Shown one piece after another: positions 32,737-41,095 of a stretch of DNA of 64,000 nt. The position numbers and the translations under genes are program-made. Within the stretch, counting starts at the first letter, position 1. Each line of letters opens with the position of its first letter. Under the pieces are notes generated by a model. It made no database searches. It was not told where the DNA came from and was given only the letters and a program-made list of their open reading frames with translations. The stretch comes from SW4 sp042466115 (lineage in GTDB: Bacteria > Pseudomonadota > Alphaproteobacteria > Rhodobacterales > Rhodobacteraceae). The stretch lies in contig NZ_JAXHBQ010000001.1 in assembly GCF_042466115.1 (NCBI RefSeq), positions 1,860,001 through 1,924,000 on the forward strand. The letters run 5' to 3'.

Positions 32737-34377
32737 ATGACAACCTTTACATCATCATTCGTGTCCGTGACGACAAAACCCGACACCGGCGAAGTAACAG
32801 CACTTATTCCGGGGGCCACCGTCGAGATCGTCTATCCTGACGGACAGTCGACGTATTCCTACACAAGCCTCGGGGTCAATCCGGCGGGCACTGGATATGA
32901 CGTTGACGTCGAACCGCTGCCGGTCAACTTGACGATCAACGGCGAGAATGCGTTCGAATGGAACGGCGGCACTGGCCCCGAAATCGGCATGACGACGATT
33001 TATTGGAATGATGGTGCTGCACGCGCGACCCATGTGCTGTCGTTTTACGATGCCGCCACGGATCAGGCGGCCATCGTGATCATTGGCGGGGATGCGATTC
33101 CGAATTTTGCCTCTCTCGGCGATTTCGGCGGTTGGGCTGCGGCAACCGGTGCCTTCTTTGATCTGCCCGCTGTCGGGTCCGGCTTTGAACCGGGTGACGA
33201 TATCCCGATCCTTGGCGGCACCTATATCACGTCGACAGAGGATGATTTCATTCAAGGCACTGACCTTGCCGATACCATCGACGCCGGCATCGGAAACGAC
33301 ACCATTCAAGGTGGTGATGGCAATGATTCCATCGCGGGCAACAATGGTGACGATCTGATGATCGGTAACGAAGGGAATGACCAGTTCAACCTTGGATTTG
33401 GCAGCGATACCATCGACGGCGGCAATGGCGTTGATAGCGTCACGGCGTTTCTTTTCGGATTCTCTTCAGGTTCAATATCGTTCAACATGTTGACTGGCGC
33501 CCATATCTGGGTCGGCAATCCGGCCGAGACTGATCTGATTCAGAACGTCGAAAACTATTCGATGTTTGGCGAACTGGATTTGACTGTCATCGGCACAGCA
33601 GCCGCCAACCAGATCGTTTCAACTGGCGATGGCGACACAACGATCAATGCGGGGCTCGGGGATGACTCTCTATCCTTGGGGTCAGGAGGCGGTTCAAACA
33701 CCCTTCGTGGCCAAGGTGGTGAAGATACCATCTACGGCGGAAGCGGGTCTGACAGCATATACGGCGGCATCGGCGAAGACGTGCTTTCGGGCGATGATTT
33801 TTCTGGCCTTTATGGCGGTGGCGATGACTATATCCTTGGCCAGGGCAATGACGACAGCATCTATGGCGGCGTTGGCGCGGATTCACTGTTTGGTGGCTCT
33901 GGCAATGACGAGATATTTGGCGGGGACGGCAATGACGACCTGCGCGGTCAGGGCAACAACGACACCTTGGATGGCGGCGCAGACGACGACAAGCTGTTCG
34001 GCGCGGCTGGCATTGATACGCTTTATGGTGGCGACGGTAATGACAGCCTGTTTGGTGGCAATGGTGCCGATGTGCTGAACGGCGGCGCGGGCAACGACGT
34101 GATGAGCGGGGGCAACCAGCCCGACACCTTTATCTTTGAAACCGGCAGTGGCACCGACCGGATCAACGCCTATGAAACCGGCACGGATTCAATCCAGCTG
34201 GACGATGATCTGTGGACCGGCACGCTCACGGCGGAACAGGTCGTGGCCAACTTCGGCAGCCTGAACGGGACGGGAACCATCCTGACGCTGACCTTCACGG
34301 GCGGCGAAGTCCTCGAAATCCAATCCGCAGGCGGGCTTGATCCGCTGCTGGTGGACGACGATATCAGCTTTATCTGA
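32737..34377 (+). CDS. RTX calcium-binding repeat protein, probably type I secreted
   Basis: A 546-residue protein without a Sec signal. Residues 1 to about 165 form a domain I do not recognise, rich in beta strand. From about 175 to 455 there are RTX nonapeptides (GGDGNDSI, GGNGADVLNGGAGNDVMSGG and others), with a non-RTX insert around 235-290. The last 85 residues closely match the C-terminus of the metalloprotease at 17027 (DRINAYE, LTAEQVVANFG, LNGTGTILTL), so both are probably exported by the same type I system. ATG 32737 has GGGGGAA upstream. Sitting between the operon head and wza, it may associate with the polysaccharide; this is inference. Confidence 0.88.
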   Translation: MTTFTSSFVSVTTKPDTGEVTALIPGATVEIVYPDGQSTYSYTSLGVNPAGTGYDVDVEPLPVNLTINGENAFEWNGGTGPEIGMTTIYWNDGAARATHVLSFYDAATDQAAIVIIGGDAIPNFASLGDFGGWAAATGAFFDLPAVGSGFEPGDDIPILGGTYITSTEDDFIQGTDLADTIDAGIGNDTIQGGDGNDSIAGNNGDDLMIGNEGNDQFNLGFGSDTIDGGNGVDSVTAFLFGFSSGSISFNMLTGAHIWVGNPAETDLIQNVENYSMFGELDLTVIGTAAANQIVSTGDGDTTINAGLGDDSLSLGSGGGSNTLRGQGGEDTIYGGSGSDSIYGGIGEDVLSGDDFSGLYGGGDDYILGQGNDDSIYGGVGADSLFGGSGNDEIFGGDGNDDLRGQGNNDTLDGGADDDKLFGAAGIDTLYGGDGNDSLFGGNGADVLNGGAGNDVMSGGNQPDTFIFETGSGTDRINAYETGTDSIQLDDDLWTGTLTAEQVVANFGSLNGTGTILTLTFTGGEVLEIQSAGGLDPLLVDDDISFI

Positions 34378-34384
34378 CGCGCGG

Positions 34385-34408
34385 GCGGCAGCGCTAGCGC
34401 GTTGCCGC
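34385..34408. terminator. Stem-loop between convergent RTX and wza genes
   Basis: GCGGCA (34385-34390) pairs with TGCCGC (34403-34408) around an inner GCGC-TA-GCGC, between two converging genes and overlapping the wza stop. No T tract on either side, so a terminator role is only possible. Confidence 0.35.
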
Positions 34409-35749
34409 AGCACCTGCCGTGATCAGGGACGGGGTAAACTGCTGAATGACGCGGCCCCAACGGGTAATCGGCTGTTCCGCAACAAAGATCACATCATTCG
34501 GGCGCAATTCAAACTGCGTCGCAAGAATCATGTTTACTGCGTTCGAGCCGTCCAGATGCCACGCCGTCACCGCATTGAAATCGCGCGGATTGGTCGAAGC
34601 GCGCAGCACATAAATCTGCGAGACATTGGCCGTTTCGGTTGGAATGCCTTCGTTTTCAAATAATGCATCCGCAAGCGTCGCGCGTGTTTCAAATGGCAGC
34701 GGATACCGTCCCTGCTGACCCACCTCGCCGGACAGATAGACATAGTCGCGCTGCACGGCACCCAGATCCACACGGTCACGGAAATTCTGGCGCTGTTCGT
34801 TCAAGGCACCACGGCGGATCGCGATTTCGGATTCCAGTTCTGCCAGCGCCTGACGGCGCGCGTTCTGGCGGAACTCGGCAACCTGAATTTGTTCCTCAAA
34901 ATAGGCTTGCGCCTGGGCCAGTTCGTATTCCGTATCCACAAAGATGGAATCGCCATCAATCAGCGCAACGCGCTGCAGTGAGCGGTTGGAATAAAGTTCG
35001 CGCAGCGGAATTTGGTAAAGCGTGCCATCGCGATAAATCCGGATCGACACGAAATCCTGATCTGGCGCGGTGATGCCACCCGCCTGCGCAAGGGCTTCTT
35101 CAAGGTAAAGCGGTGTCAGGCGGATCGGCACCACGGCGGGCGAAGCCACAGCGCCACCAATCGTCACACGCTTGGAATTGAACTCGGCGACCTCAAGGCT
35201 GAAAGACGGTTCAATCTGGTTTTCAACCAATGCGCCGAAAACCACGGACTCGGCTTCTTCTAGGGATAGGCCCGCAACAGCGATACGGCCTACATCAGGG
35301 ATCGCGATCTGGCCATCGTCCTGCACGGTGTAACCTTGGCGGCGGTTCTGGGCCGCAAGCAGACCGCTTAGTTCCTCGACCGTCGAACGCCCCGAGGGTG
35401 TAGCAAGCACCAGCACATCGCCCACGCCGATCGTATAGGGTGTCGGTTGCACCGCTGGCGGCACGCGTGTTTCAAGGGCGGTCGGGCGGCTTTGCGGTTC
35501 AAAGACCGTGTCCGGAATTGCGCCTGCGCCGCGCAACCCCGAGCCAAAACCCGCCGTCTGATCGAATGCTGCGGGCAGTTGGCGCGGCGCATAGGCTGTC
35601 GCGCGATTCGCGATCATCACGCTTTGGGCCGTCATTGATGCAACGCGCACCGGCACATCTGCATCAGTTTGGCTTACCTCGGGCGAGATATAGGCAGAGC
35701 CGCATCCGGCCAACATCGCCACAACAAGCAGCATCCCAGAAATTCGCAT
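34394..35749 (-). CDS. Wza-like outer-membrane polysaccharide export (OPX) lipoprotein
   Basis: A 451-residue lipoprotein with lipobox LAGC (C16). The polysaccharide export domain begins about 105 (YTIGVGDVLVLATPSG), followed by SLBB-type domains (VTIGGAVASPAVVPIRLTPL; VYLSGEVGQQGRYPLP). OPX proteins form the outer-membrane exit for Wzy-dependent polysaccharides together with Wzc-type kinases. This is the only OPX gene in the window, while two Wzc-type kinases are present. It is convergent with the RTX gene and separated from the small exported peptide gene by a strong terminator. Confidence 0.93.
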   Translation of the reverse strand: MRISGMLLVVAMLAGCGSAYISPEVSQTDADVPVRVASMTAQSVMIANRATAYAPRQLPAAFDQTAGFGSGLRGAGAIPDTVFEPQSRPTALETRVPPAVQPTPYTIGVGDVLVLATPSGRSTVEELSGLLAAQNRRQGYTVQDDGQIAIPDVGRIAVAGLSLEEAESVVFGALVENQIEPSFSLEVAEFNSKRVTIGGAVASPAVVPIRLTPLYLEEALAQAGGITAPDQDFVSIRIYRDGTLYQIPLRELYSNRSLQRVALIDGDSIFVDTEYELAQAQAYFEEQIQVAEFRQNARRQALAELESEIAIRRGALNEQRQNFRDRVDLGAVQRDYVYLSGEVGQQGRYPLPFETRATLADALFENEGIPTETANVSQIYVLRASTNPRDFNAVTAWHLDGSNAVNMILATQFELRPNDVIFVAEQPITRWGRVIQQFTPSLITAGAAATR

Positions 35750-35814
35750 TTCGCCCCCGTTTCATACCATCCGTCGCGCACGCGTCTGGCACGTCCTGCA
35801 CCGAAGTTATAGCC

Positions 35815-35849
35815 AAAAAAATTGGGCGGGCAGTGGCTGCCCGCCCAAT
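35815..35849 (-). terminator. Strong rho-independent terminator
   Basis: A perfect 13-bp stem (35821-35833 with 35837-35849) around a 3-base loop, followed on the minus strand by seven T residues. It ends transcription of the small exported peptide gene and isolates it from wza. Confidence 0.93.
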
Positions 35850-35873
35850 CATTAATTCCATACTTGCAGTGGC

Positions 35874-36089
35874 TTAGGTGCCGCTGCCACCGCCGAGCGA
35901 ACCACACAGAAGCAAGCAAACCACGACAGGAACAATCAGTTCAGGGCGCAGGCTTGGCGATCCGGTGTTCTGCACGGGGATCACCATTTCTTCGGTTGTT
36001 TCCTGATATGGCTCAAGGTTGCCAGCGGTCGCCGAAACTGCCGACGAGGTAACAAGTGCCAGAGCGGCGAGTGTTGCTTTGATACGCAT
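35874..36089 (-). CDS. Small exported peptide
   Basis: A 71-residue protein. Residues 1-22 are a Sec signal (MRIKATLAALALVTSSAVSA then TAGN). A short acidic middle (EPYQETTEEMVIPVQNTG) follows, and then a hydrophobic C-terminal segment (LIVPVVVCLLLC) ending in GSLGGGSGT. I do not know its function. Similar tiny proteins with a Pro-start hydrophobic tail occur in Rhodobacterales. It has its own promoter, operator-like palindrome and terminator, so it is a free-standing, probably strongly expressed unit. Its place next to yjbF-yjbH recalls the small YjbE/GfcA of E. coli, but no sequence likeness is visible. ATG 36089 has GGAGT upstream. Confidence 0.78.
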   Translation of the reverse strand: MRIKATLAALALVTSSAVSATAGNLEPYQETTEEMVIPVQNTGSPSLRPELIVPVVVCLLLCGSLGGGSGT

Positions 36090-36122
36090 GGGTGACTCCA
36101 AAAATTAACACGACTTGCTCTT

Positions 36123-36159
36123 GGTATAGCCACGATTCACCATCTTCACAACTGTGAAG
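36123..36159 (-). promoter_or_regulatory. Promoter and palindromic operator of the small exported peptide gene
   Basis: On the minus strand TTGTGA (36151-36146), 17-base spacer, TATACC (36128-36123). A 16-base palindrome, CTTCACA-AC-TGTGAAG (36144-36159), overlaps the -35, a good place for a repressor or activator. Confidence 0.55.
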
Positions 36160-36168
36160 TAGGTGTTT

Positions 36169-36825
36169 CTACAGTTTGAGTATCTCGGCGTAGCCGATCA
36201 CAGGCGACACCCATTGCCGCGACTGCCAAATCGTTCCGGCCCCGTCAATCCAGTAGATATTCGTAAACGAGGTGTCAGGGCTGACACAGTCTTCCTGCAC
36301 CTGTGTGGTCCGGTAACTGCGTTCGAAAATCTCGATGGTTTCGGGGCCGACGACACGCACATCACATTGATAGCTGTGGCGTTCGATCTGGTTTAGCCCG
36401 TTCAGGTAGTCATGCACGCGCACAGCACCTCCACCTGACTGCAAGATGGGGCGGATATCGTCGACGTCAGCCGCCATCAGATCAGCCCCCAGACTGCGCG
36501 TCGCAATCAGCAACCCTTCTTCCAGCGTCACGCTGACAAGGTCGCGTGTCACATATGTTGCCTTGCCACGGCTTTCTTCAAACAGCGCAATTGGCACAGC
36601 CACGCCTGTTGCAGGCAAAGCCACAAGAATCTGCGGGCGTTCGTTTTGTTCGATCGCTGCTCGGGTCAGGCCTTGTGCACCTGCCGTGGCCGCCTGGTCT
36701 GACTGCCCGGACGGGATCAAACCGCGCACGAAGCTGGCACCTGGCATCGTTTCGTCTGCTAACGGCCCGCAAGACGACAGCGCCGCGATCATCAAGGCCG
36801 TCAGCGAGAGACGCAAAACGTTCAT
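36169..36825 (-). CDS. yjbF: YjbF-family lipoprotein
   Basis: A 218-residue lipoprotein with signal MNVLRLSLTALMIAALSSC (acylated C19). The conserved YjbF/GfcB core includes VAVPIALFEESRGKATYVTRDLVSVTLEEGLL, given as about 75-106, and an end with the segment WIDGAGTIWQSRQWVSP. YjbF works with YjbH in group 4 capsule or exopolysaccharide export, though its exact role is unknown. ATGA overlap with yjbH (36822-36825) shows coupling. Confidence 0.9.
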   Translation of the reverse strand: MNVLRLSLTALMIAALSSCGPLADETMPGASFVRGLIPSGQSDQAATAGAQGLTRAAIEQNERPQILVALPATGVAVPIALFEESRGKATYVTRDLVSVTLEEGLLIATRSLGADLMAADVDDIRPILQSGGGAVRVHDYLNGLNQIERHSYQCDVRVVGPETIEIFERSYRTTQVQEDCVSPDTSFTNIYWIDGAGTIWQSRQWVSPVIGYAEILKL

Positions 36826-38945
36826 CTCCAGAACCTCCCCCAGCCGTTTTCAAGATCACCCACATGACCATCGCGCACGACCTCGTAAAGGCGGCCGTCA
36901 ACATTCAGACGCGCGCCGCCATCACGGGCAAGCGAGCTAAGGTTGGCTGTCAGATCCGTGCGGCTAGGTTGTCCGATCAGGGCATCGGTTGGAATTGTGA
37001 CGCGAATGCCCTTGTCAAACGACCCTTCACCAAAAGCCTCGAACGGTGCATCCGTCAGCGTGGCATATGCCCCCACCCGCCAGCCGTTTTCAAATTCCCG
37101 ATCCAGCGCGACCGTGGCCCCCCAATCGCCCGCAAGGTAGCGCCCCGCATCAAGTTGGCCGTGAAACCCGTTGCCAAAGTCATAATAGGCCGACACATGG
37201 CCCGTCACGATGTCGTAGTCCTGAAAGCCAAGACCCATGTCAAAATCGCGTTGCACCGCATAGTTCAGCTCGGCCCCAAGGGCGAGACGGCTTTCGACAG
37301 GCTTCCACAGAATTTCACCCGACACGCCCCCAAACATCCGCTCAAGATAGCCAACCGTGACGCGGCTATAGAGGTTTTCGCCGGGGCGGCCGTAGTAAGA
37401 CAAAGTCAGGTTTTCGATGCCGATCTGACCCACATCACCATATTGCGCACCTTCGCGCCGCACGGGCGGCAAGGTCGAGGGTGAAATGACACCATCTGCA
37501 CGATTGCCCGTTATCGGAAGGCGCAAAGCGCCCGCAAGCACCAGATTGGGTTGGATCGTATAGCGTCCCGACAGCTCTAAACCTATGTCAGCAAGCGCAG
37601 GCTGATCACCATCGAACAAGGCCACTTCGGTATAGGGCGTCAGCCCCCACAAAAAGGCAGGTCCGGCCGGGTCTGCATCAACCAAACCGTCAGACCCTCC
37701 CGCTTCACCAATCCGGGCGCGGGCAAATGATGTCCACGCAGCGTCCGGCTCGTTTTCAAGGTCTTCCATGTCGCGGCGCTGGATCGTGGTGGCGGACACA
37801 GCAATGCCACGCTGCATGGGTTCCAGCACAAAGGTATCAACCGAAGCGGGCGCCAGTTGCGTCAGGACGCGCGCAACACGGCCAATCGCCTGTGCCTCGG
37901 CGCGGTACCGCGTATTTGTATACCGCACACGCATCCGCTGATCAGTGATTTCAGAACTATCAAGGATGATCCCGTCACGGGCCAGAACCTCGGCCAAAGT
38001 TGCGCGGATTTCGCTGGCAGGTTCGGCGGTGCGATCCCAGCTTGCCGCCGCAGCCCGATCCTGCGCGCGCACGGCGACAGGGATCGGCGCGACATCAAGG
38101 CCGCTGACGTAGTCTGCGCCGCGCGGATTGAAATAGGTGGTCGCGCTGAAGCCAACTTCGCTTCCATAAAGATAATAAACGCTCAGCGCATAGCCGGGGC
38201 GCGGTTGATATGTCAGTCCAACGTTGAAAGGGGAATTGGCGGTAAACGTACCGTCAGCAGTTTCTTCGACGTAGGCATCCGACGAATACTCAAGCTTGAG
38301 GGTATAGTCGGGATTCACCCGCCATTCGACGCCGCCAAAAACAGCCGCATCGCCGCGGAAATACTGATCAAACGCAACATCGCCCCCAAGACCGAAGTCA
38401 TTGAAAGGGCGCACCTCGAAGCTGGCGTCAAGCACACCCAAAGGGTTCGTGAATCCGTTGCGCGTTCCCATGCGCCCCCACCCAAGACCCGCGGTGACCC
38501 GCACATCAGGTGTGACAGTCTTGGTCGCGACCACATATTCGGAGCTGTAAAGGCCTGTGCCCAGAAAATCGCGCAAACCGATGGCAAAGGCAGGGCGGAT
38601 ACGCCCCTCGTCAGCGATCTTGTAATGGATGTCGAAACTGCGATCAAAAAGGTCATCAGTCCCCGGCCCGGTGAATTCGTCAAAGCGGGAATATCGAAAC
38701 GTGCCGCTCAGGCGTGGCGCGATCTGAAAAGTGAACGCCCCGCGTTGTTGCAGCGCAAATCCGCCGAGCGTCACACCGATCTCGCCATCTGGTGCCACGC
38801 CTGCGCTTGGCATCTCGATCAGGCCCGGGGTGCCGAAAATCGTGTAGGTTGAGCGCCAATCGTCAGCCTGCGCGCCAAAAGCGCCGCAAAGTCCCAAAGC
38901 AAGGGCCGAAACGCCATGTCTGGCGATTTGCATAACACTACTCAT
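36822..38945 (-). CDS. yjbH: YjbH-family outer-membrane protein
   Basis: A 707-residue predicted outer-membrane beta-barrel of the YjbH/GfcD family. Signal peptide (ALALGLCGAFGAQA) followed by STYTIFGTPGLIEMPSAGVAPDGEIG, given as about 27-53, the family's conserved start, then many amphipathic strands and a periplasmic-like middle (SSEITDQRMRVRYTNTRY). GfcD-like proteins act in capsule export. The start is ATG 38945, with a second ATG at 38933. It lies upstream of yjbF in the same operon. Its last strands end with a tryptophan near the C-terminus (GWGRFWR). Confidence 0.92.
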   Translation of the reverse strand: MSSVMQIARHGVSALALGLCGAFGAQADDWRSTYTIFGTPGLIEMPSAGVAPDGEIGVTLGGFALQQRGAFTFQIAPRLSGTFRYSRFDEFTGPGTDDLFDRSFDIHYKIADEGRIRPAFAIGLRDFLGTGLYSSEYVVATKTVTPDVRVTAGLGWGRMGTRNGFTNPLGVLDASFEVRPFNDFGLGGDVAFDQYFRGDAAVFGGVEWRVNPDYTLKLEYSSDAYVEETADGTFTANSPFNVGLTYQPRPGYALSVYYLYGSEVGFSATTYFNPRGADYVSGLDVAPIPVAVRAQDRAAAASWDRTAEPASEIRATLAEVLARDGIILDSSEITDQRMRVRYTNTRYRAEAQAIGRVARVLTQLAPASVDTFVLEPMQRGIAVSATTIQRRDMEDLENEPDAAWTSFARARIGEAGGSDGLVDADPAGPAFLWGLTPYTEVALFDGDQPALADIGLELSGRYTIQPNLVLAGALRLPITGNRADGVISPSTLPPVRREGAQYGDVGQIGIENLTLSYYGRPGENLYSRVTVGYLERMFGGVSGEILWKPVESRLALGAELNYAVQRDFDMGLGFQDYDIVTGHVSAYYDFGNGFHGQLDAGRYLAGDWGATVALDREFENGWRVGAYATLTDAPFEAFGEGSFDKGIRVTIPTDALIGQPSRTDLTANLSSLARDGGARLNVDGRLYEVVRDGHVGDLENGWGRFWR

Positions 38946-39005
38946 GACCGATCTCCGACACGTTCGGAGCGACCCTATAGCAGCAATCCTGACCAAGAAA
39001 GAGAC

Positions 39006-39029
39006 GTGCCCGCCAAAAGTGACGGGCAC
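39006..39029 (-). terminator. Probable terminator after the DUF2793 gene
   Basis: GTGCCCG (39006-39012) pairs with CGGGCAC (39023-39029); on the minus strand an interrupted T-rich run follows (TCTCTTTCTT). It separates the DUF2793 gene from yjbH. Confidence 0.55.
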
Positions 39030-39064
39030 ATCGAATGTGGCGACAATGCCACCCTACACGGGTG

Positions 39065-40138
39065 CTAGCCGATCATGGCACCCCACATGGCCGTGTGATT
39101 GGCGCCGAAGTATGAATCGTAAAGGCGGCTAAAGCCCTGCAATTCGACAGTGTCACCTGCGTTCAGCAATTCAAGCGTGTGGGTTGTCATGCCGGTGCGA
39201 CCGTCCACATGACCGCCCGAGTTTTCGGCGAACGTGCCGTTGATTTCCGTCACACCGTTCTTGACCAGCCGGATCGCATGGCGCGGCACGCCAAAGTCCT
39301 TCACAAAAATGATCGACCCGCCGATCAGATAGGTCCCTGTCACCGGTGCAACAAAGCGGTTGTTCGCAGCATCAAAAACGCCCTGGGCATTGTGATCGGC
39401 GGTGTTCACGCCCAGCTTGGCCCATGTTTCGGCCAGCACAAGCTGGTCAAAGTTCATATGCGCCTTAAAGCGTGGCAGGTTGGGTTGCGCGACACGGCCA
39501 CTTGCCAGATCAACGGACCAGCCATCACGGAACGTAATCCCGTCATCGGACACCGAAAGGCGGATTTCGTCAGTTCCAAACTGGCCCAGCACCGCTTTGG
39601 ACGTAAACCCTGTCTGGAACGTAAACCCCAGATCATCCCCCGACCCTTCGCGGTTCAGCACCATGTTCAGATCGCCATTGCCTCCATCGCCCACCGTCAC
39701 CGCCGACCAACTGGCAGCATTCAGCGTTGCCGCGAACGGCACGGCGGGGTCAATGGCCTGCCCCAACCCGATGGATTGCACATTGCCGAGTTCAGAGGCT
39801 GTCATTGCCGTCCAACCGGTCCCGTCAAACGAAACCATGACGTTGCGCGACAAAACCATCGCCCGCCACCCGGTCCGCGGCACAAGGAACATCCAGGCCC
39901 CGCCCTGCAGGATTGCCAAAGCACCCGATTGCCCGGCCCAATCACCCGTCGCACCGGGGGCAACGATGTAAACCTCGTCATCCAAGGCACCAAAGGGCGG
40001 CGCACTCTGATCGTCAGACACGACGACCAACTGCACAATCGCATCCAGAATTTGCAGCGCTTCGTTGTGGGTGACATGCTTTTGCGCCTGCGCCGGAAGG
40101 ATCGTCGGCAGGGAAAGACGGTTCGTTGTATCTGGCAT
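39065..40138 (-). CDS. DUF2793 protein with C1q/TNF-like C-terminal domain
   Basis: A 357-residue protein. Residues 1 to about 110 are the DUF2793 domain (RLSLPTILPAQAQKHVTHNEALQ, DEVYIVAPGATGDWAGQ, LVPRTGWRAMVLS). The C-terminal 120 residues look like a C1q/TNF-type jelly roll (FVAPVTGTYLIGGSIIF, GDTVELQGFS). DUF2793 proteins occur in phage-like particles, including, as I recall, gene transfer agent head spikes of Rhodobacter that bind capsule; I cannot verify this here. No signal peptide is seen. ATG 40138 is chosen. Its place between yjbH and polysaccharide precursor genes is striking. Confidence 0.82.
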   Translation of the reverse strand: MPDTTNRLSLPTILPAQAQKHVTHNEALQILDAIVQLVVVSDDQSAPPFGALDDEVYIVAPGATGDWAGQSGALAILQGGAWMFLVPRTGWRAMVLSRNVMVSFDGTGWTAMTASELGNVQSIGLGQAIDPAVPFAATLNAASWSAVTVGDGGNGDLNMVLNREGSGDDLGFTFQTGFTSKAVLGQFGTDEIRLSVSDDGITFRDGWSVDLASGRVAQPNLPRFKAHMNFDQLVLAETWAKLGVNTADHNAQGVFDAANNRFVAPVTGTYLIGGSIIFVKDFGVPRHAIRLVKNGVTEINGTFAENSGGHVDGRTGMTTHTLELLNAGDTVELQGFSRLYDSYFGANHTAMWGAMIG

Positions 40139-40262
40139 TTGCTGTATCCATCGGGCTGTTGCAAGTTGGCGCAACATTCCGGCAAAGCAGTTGTGGCATT
40201 CCTAAGACGGCGAACTGGCGCTATAGGTTTGGTTAACCGTTTCAATCGCGCACAGGTCCGTC

Positions 40263-41036
40263 ATGTCACTCCTCAAGCGTCTGTTTGGTAGCAAGCCTGC
40301 CCCTGCCCCGACCGACCTAGGCGCGCCGCGGCCTTTGCAGACGACTTATGTGGTGGGCGACATCCACGGGCGCGCCGACCTGTTGCAAAAGCTGTTGTTG
40401 CAGATCGACGCAGACCGCGCAGATGACCCTGAGGCGGTGTGTATCTTTCTTGGCGATTTTGTGGACCGAGGAGAGCATTCCGGCGCGGTGCTTGATCACC
40501 TGCGCGCACGCCAATCAGAAACGCCCGCAACATTCATCTGCCTGATGGGCAACCACGAACGCATGATGCTTGATTTCATCGACCGGACGAAAGAACGCGG
40601 CCAGCGCTGGTTGCGCAATGGTGGATTGCAGACACTTGCCAGCATGGGCGTATCCGGCATCACCGAAAGCGCAGCGCCAGATCGCCTGATGGCCGCGCGC
40701 GATCAGTTGTTGGACCTGACTGAGCCGTCGATGGTTGATTGGCTCCGCACGCTTCCGACGCAATGGAACAGCGGCAATTTGGTAGTGGTCCACGCCGCAC
40801 TTGATCCAAACGCGCCACCGGCAGACCAAAGCGACCGCACCCGCATCTGGGGGCATCGCGATTTTCTGAAACGCCCACGCCAAGACGGGCTTTGGGTCGC
40901 ACATGGGCATACCATCACTGACCAGCCGCAATGTGTGGCCAGCCGCATCGCAGTGGACACCGGCGCATACTATTCCGGCACCCTGACGGCCGCTAAAATC
41001 AGCCCTGCTGGCACGGTCGATTTCCTGCATACCTAA
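40263..41036 (+). CDS. Calcineurin-like metallophosphoesterase (PPP-type)
   Basis: A 257-residue phosphatase of the bacterial PrpA/ApaH group with the full metal-binding set: GDIHG (32-36), GDFVDRG (64-70), GNHE (96-99), plus VHAAL and HGHT later. It may remove phosphate from proteins or hydrolyse dinucleotides. Because it precedes the UDP-glucose dehydrogenase gene and lies among tyrosine-kinase genes, a role in polysaccharide control is conceivable but not shown. ATG 40263; divergent from the DUF2793 gene. Confidence 0.9.
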   Translation: MSLLKRLFGSKPAPAPTDLGAPRPLQTTYVVGDIHGRADLLQKLLLQIDADRADDPEAVCIFLGDFVDRGEHSGAVLDHLRARQSETPATFICLMGNHERMMLDFIDRTKERGQRWLRNGGLQTLASMGVSGITESAAPDRLMAARDQLLDLTEPSMVDWLRTLPTQWNSGNLVVVHAALDPNAPPADQSDRTRIWGHRDFLKRPRQDGLWVAHGHTITDQPQCVASRIAVDTGAYYSGTLTAAKISPAGTVDFLHT

Positions 41037-41095
41037 TCGGGATCAGTTGACAGAACCGCCACCAACGCCCAAACAAAAAAGAAAAAGGTCCGAGC

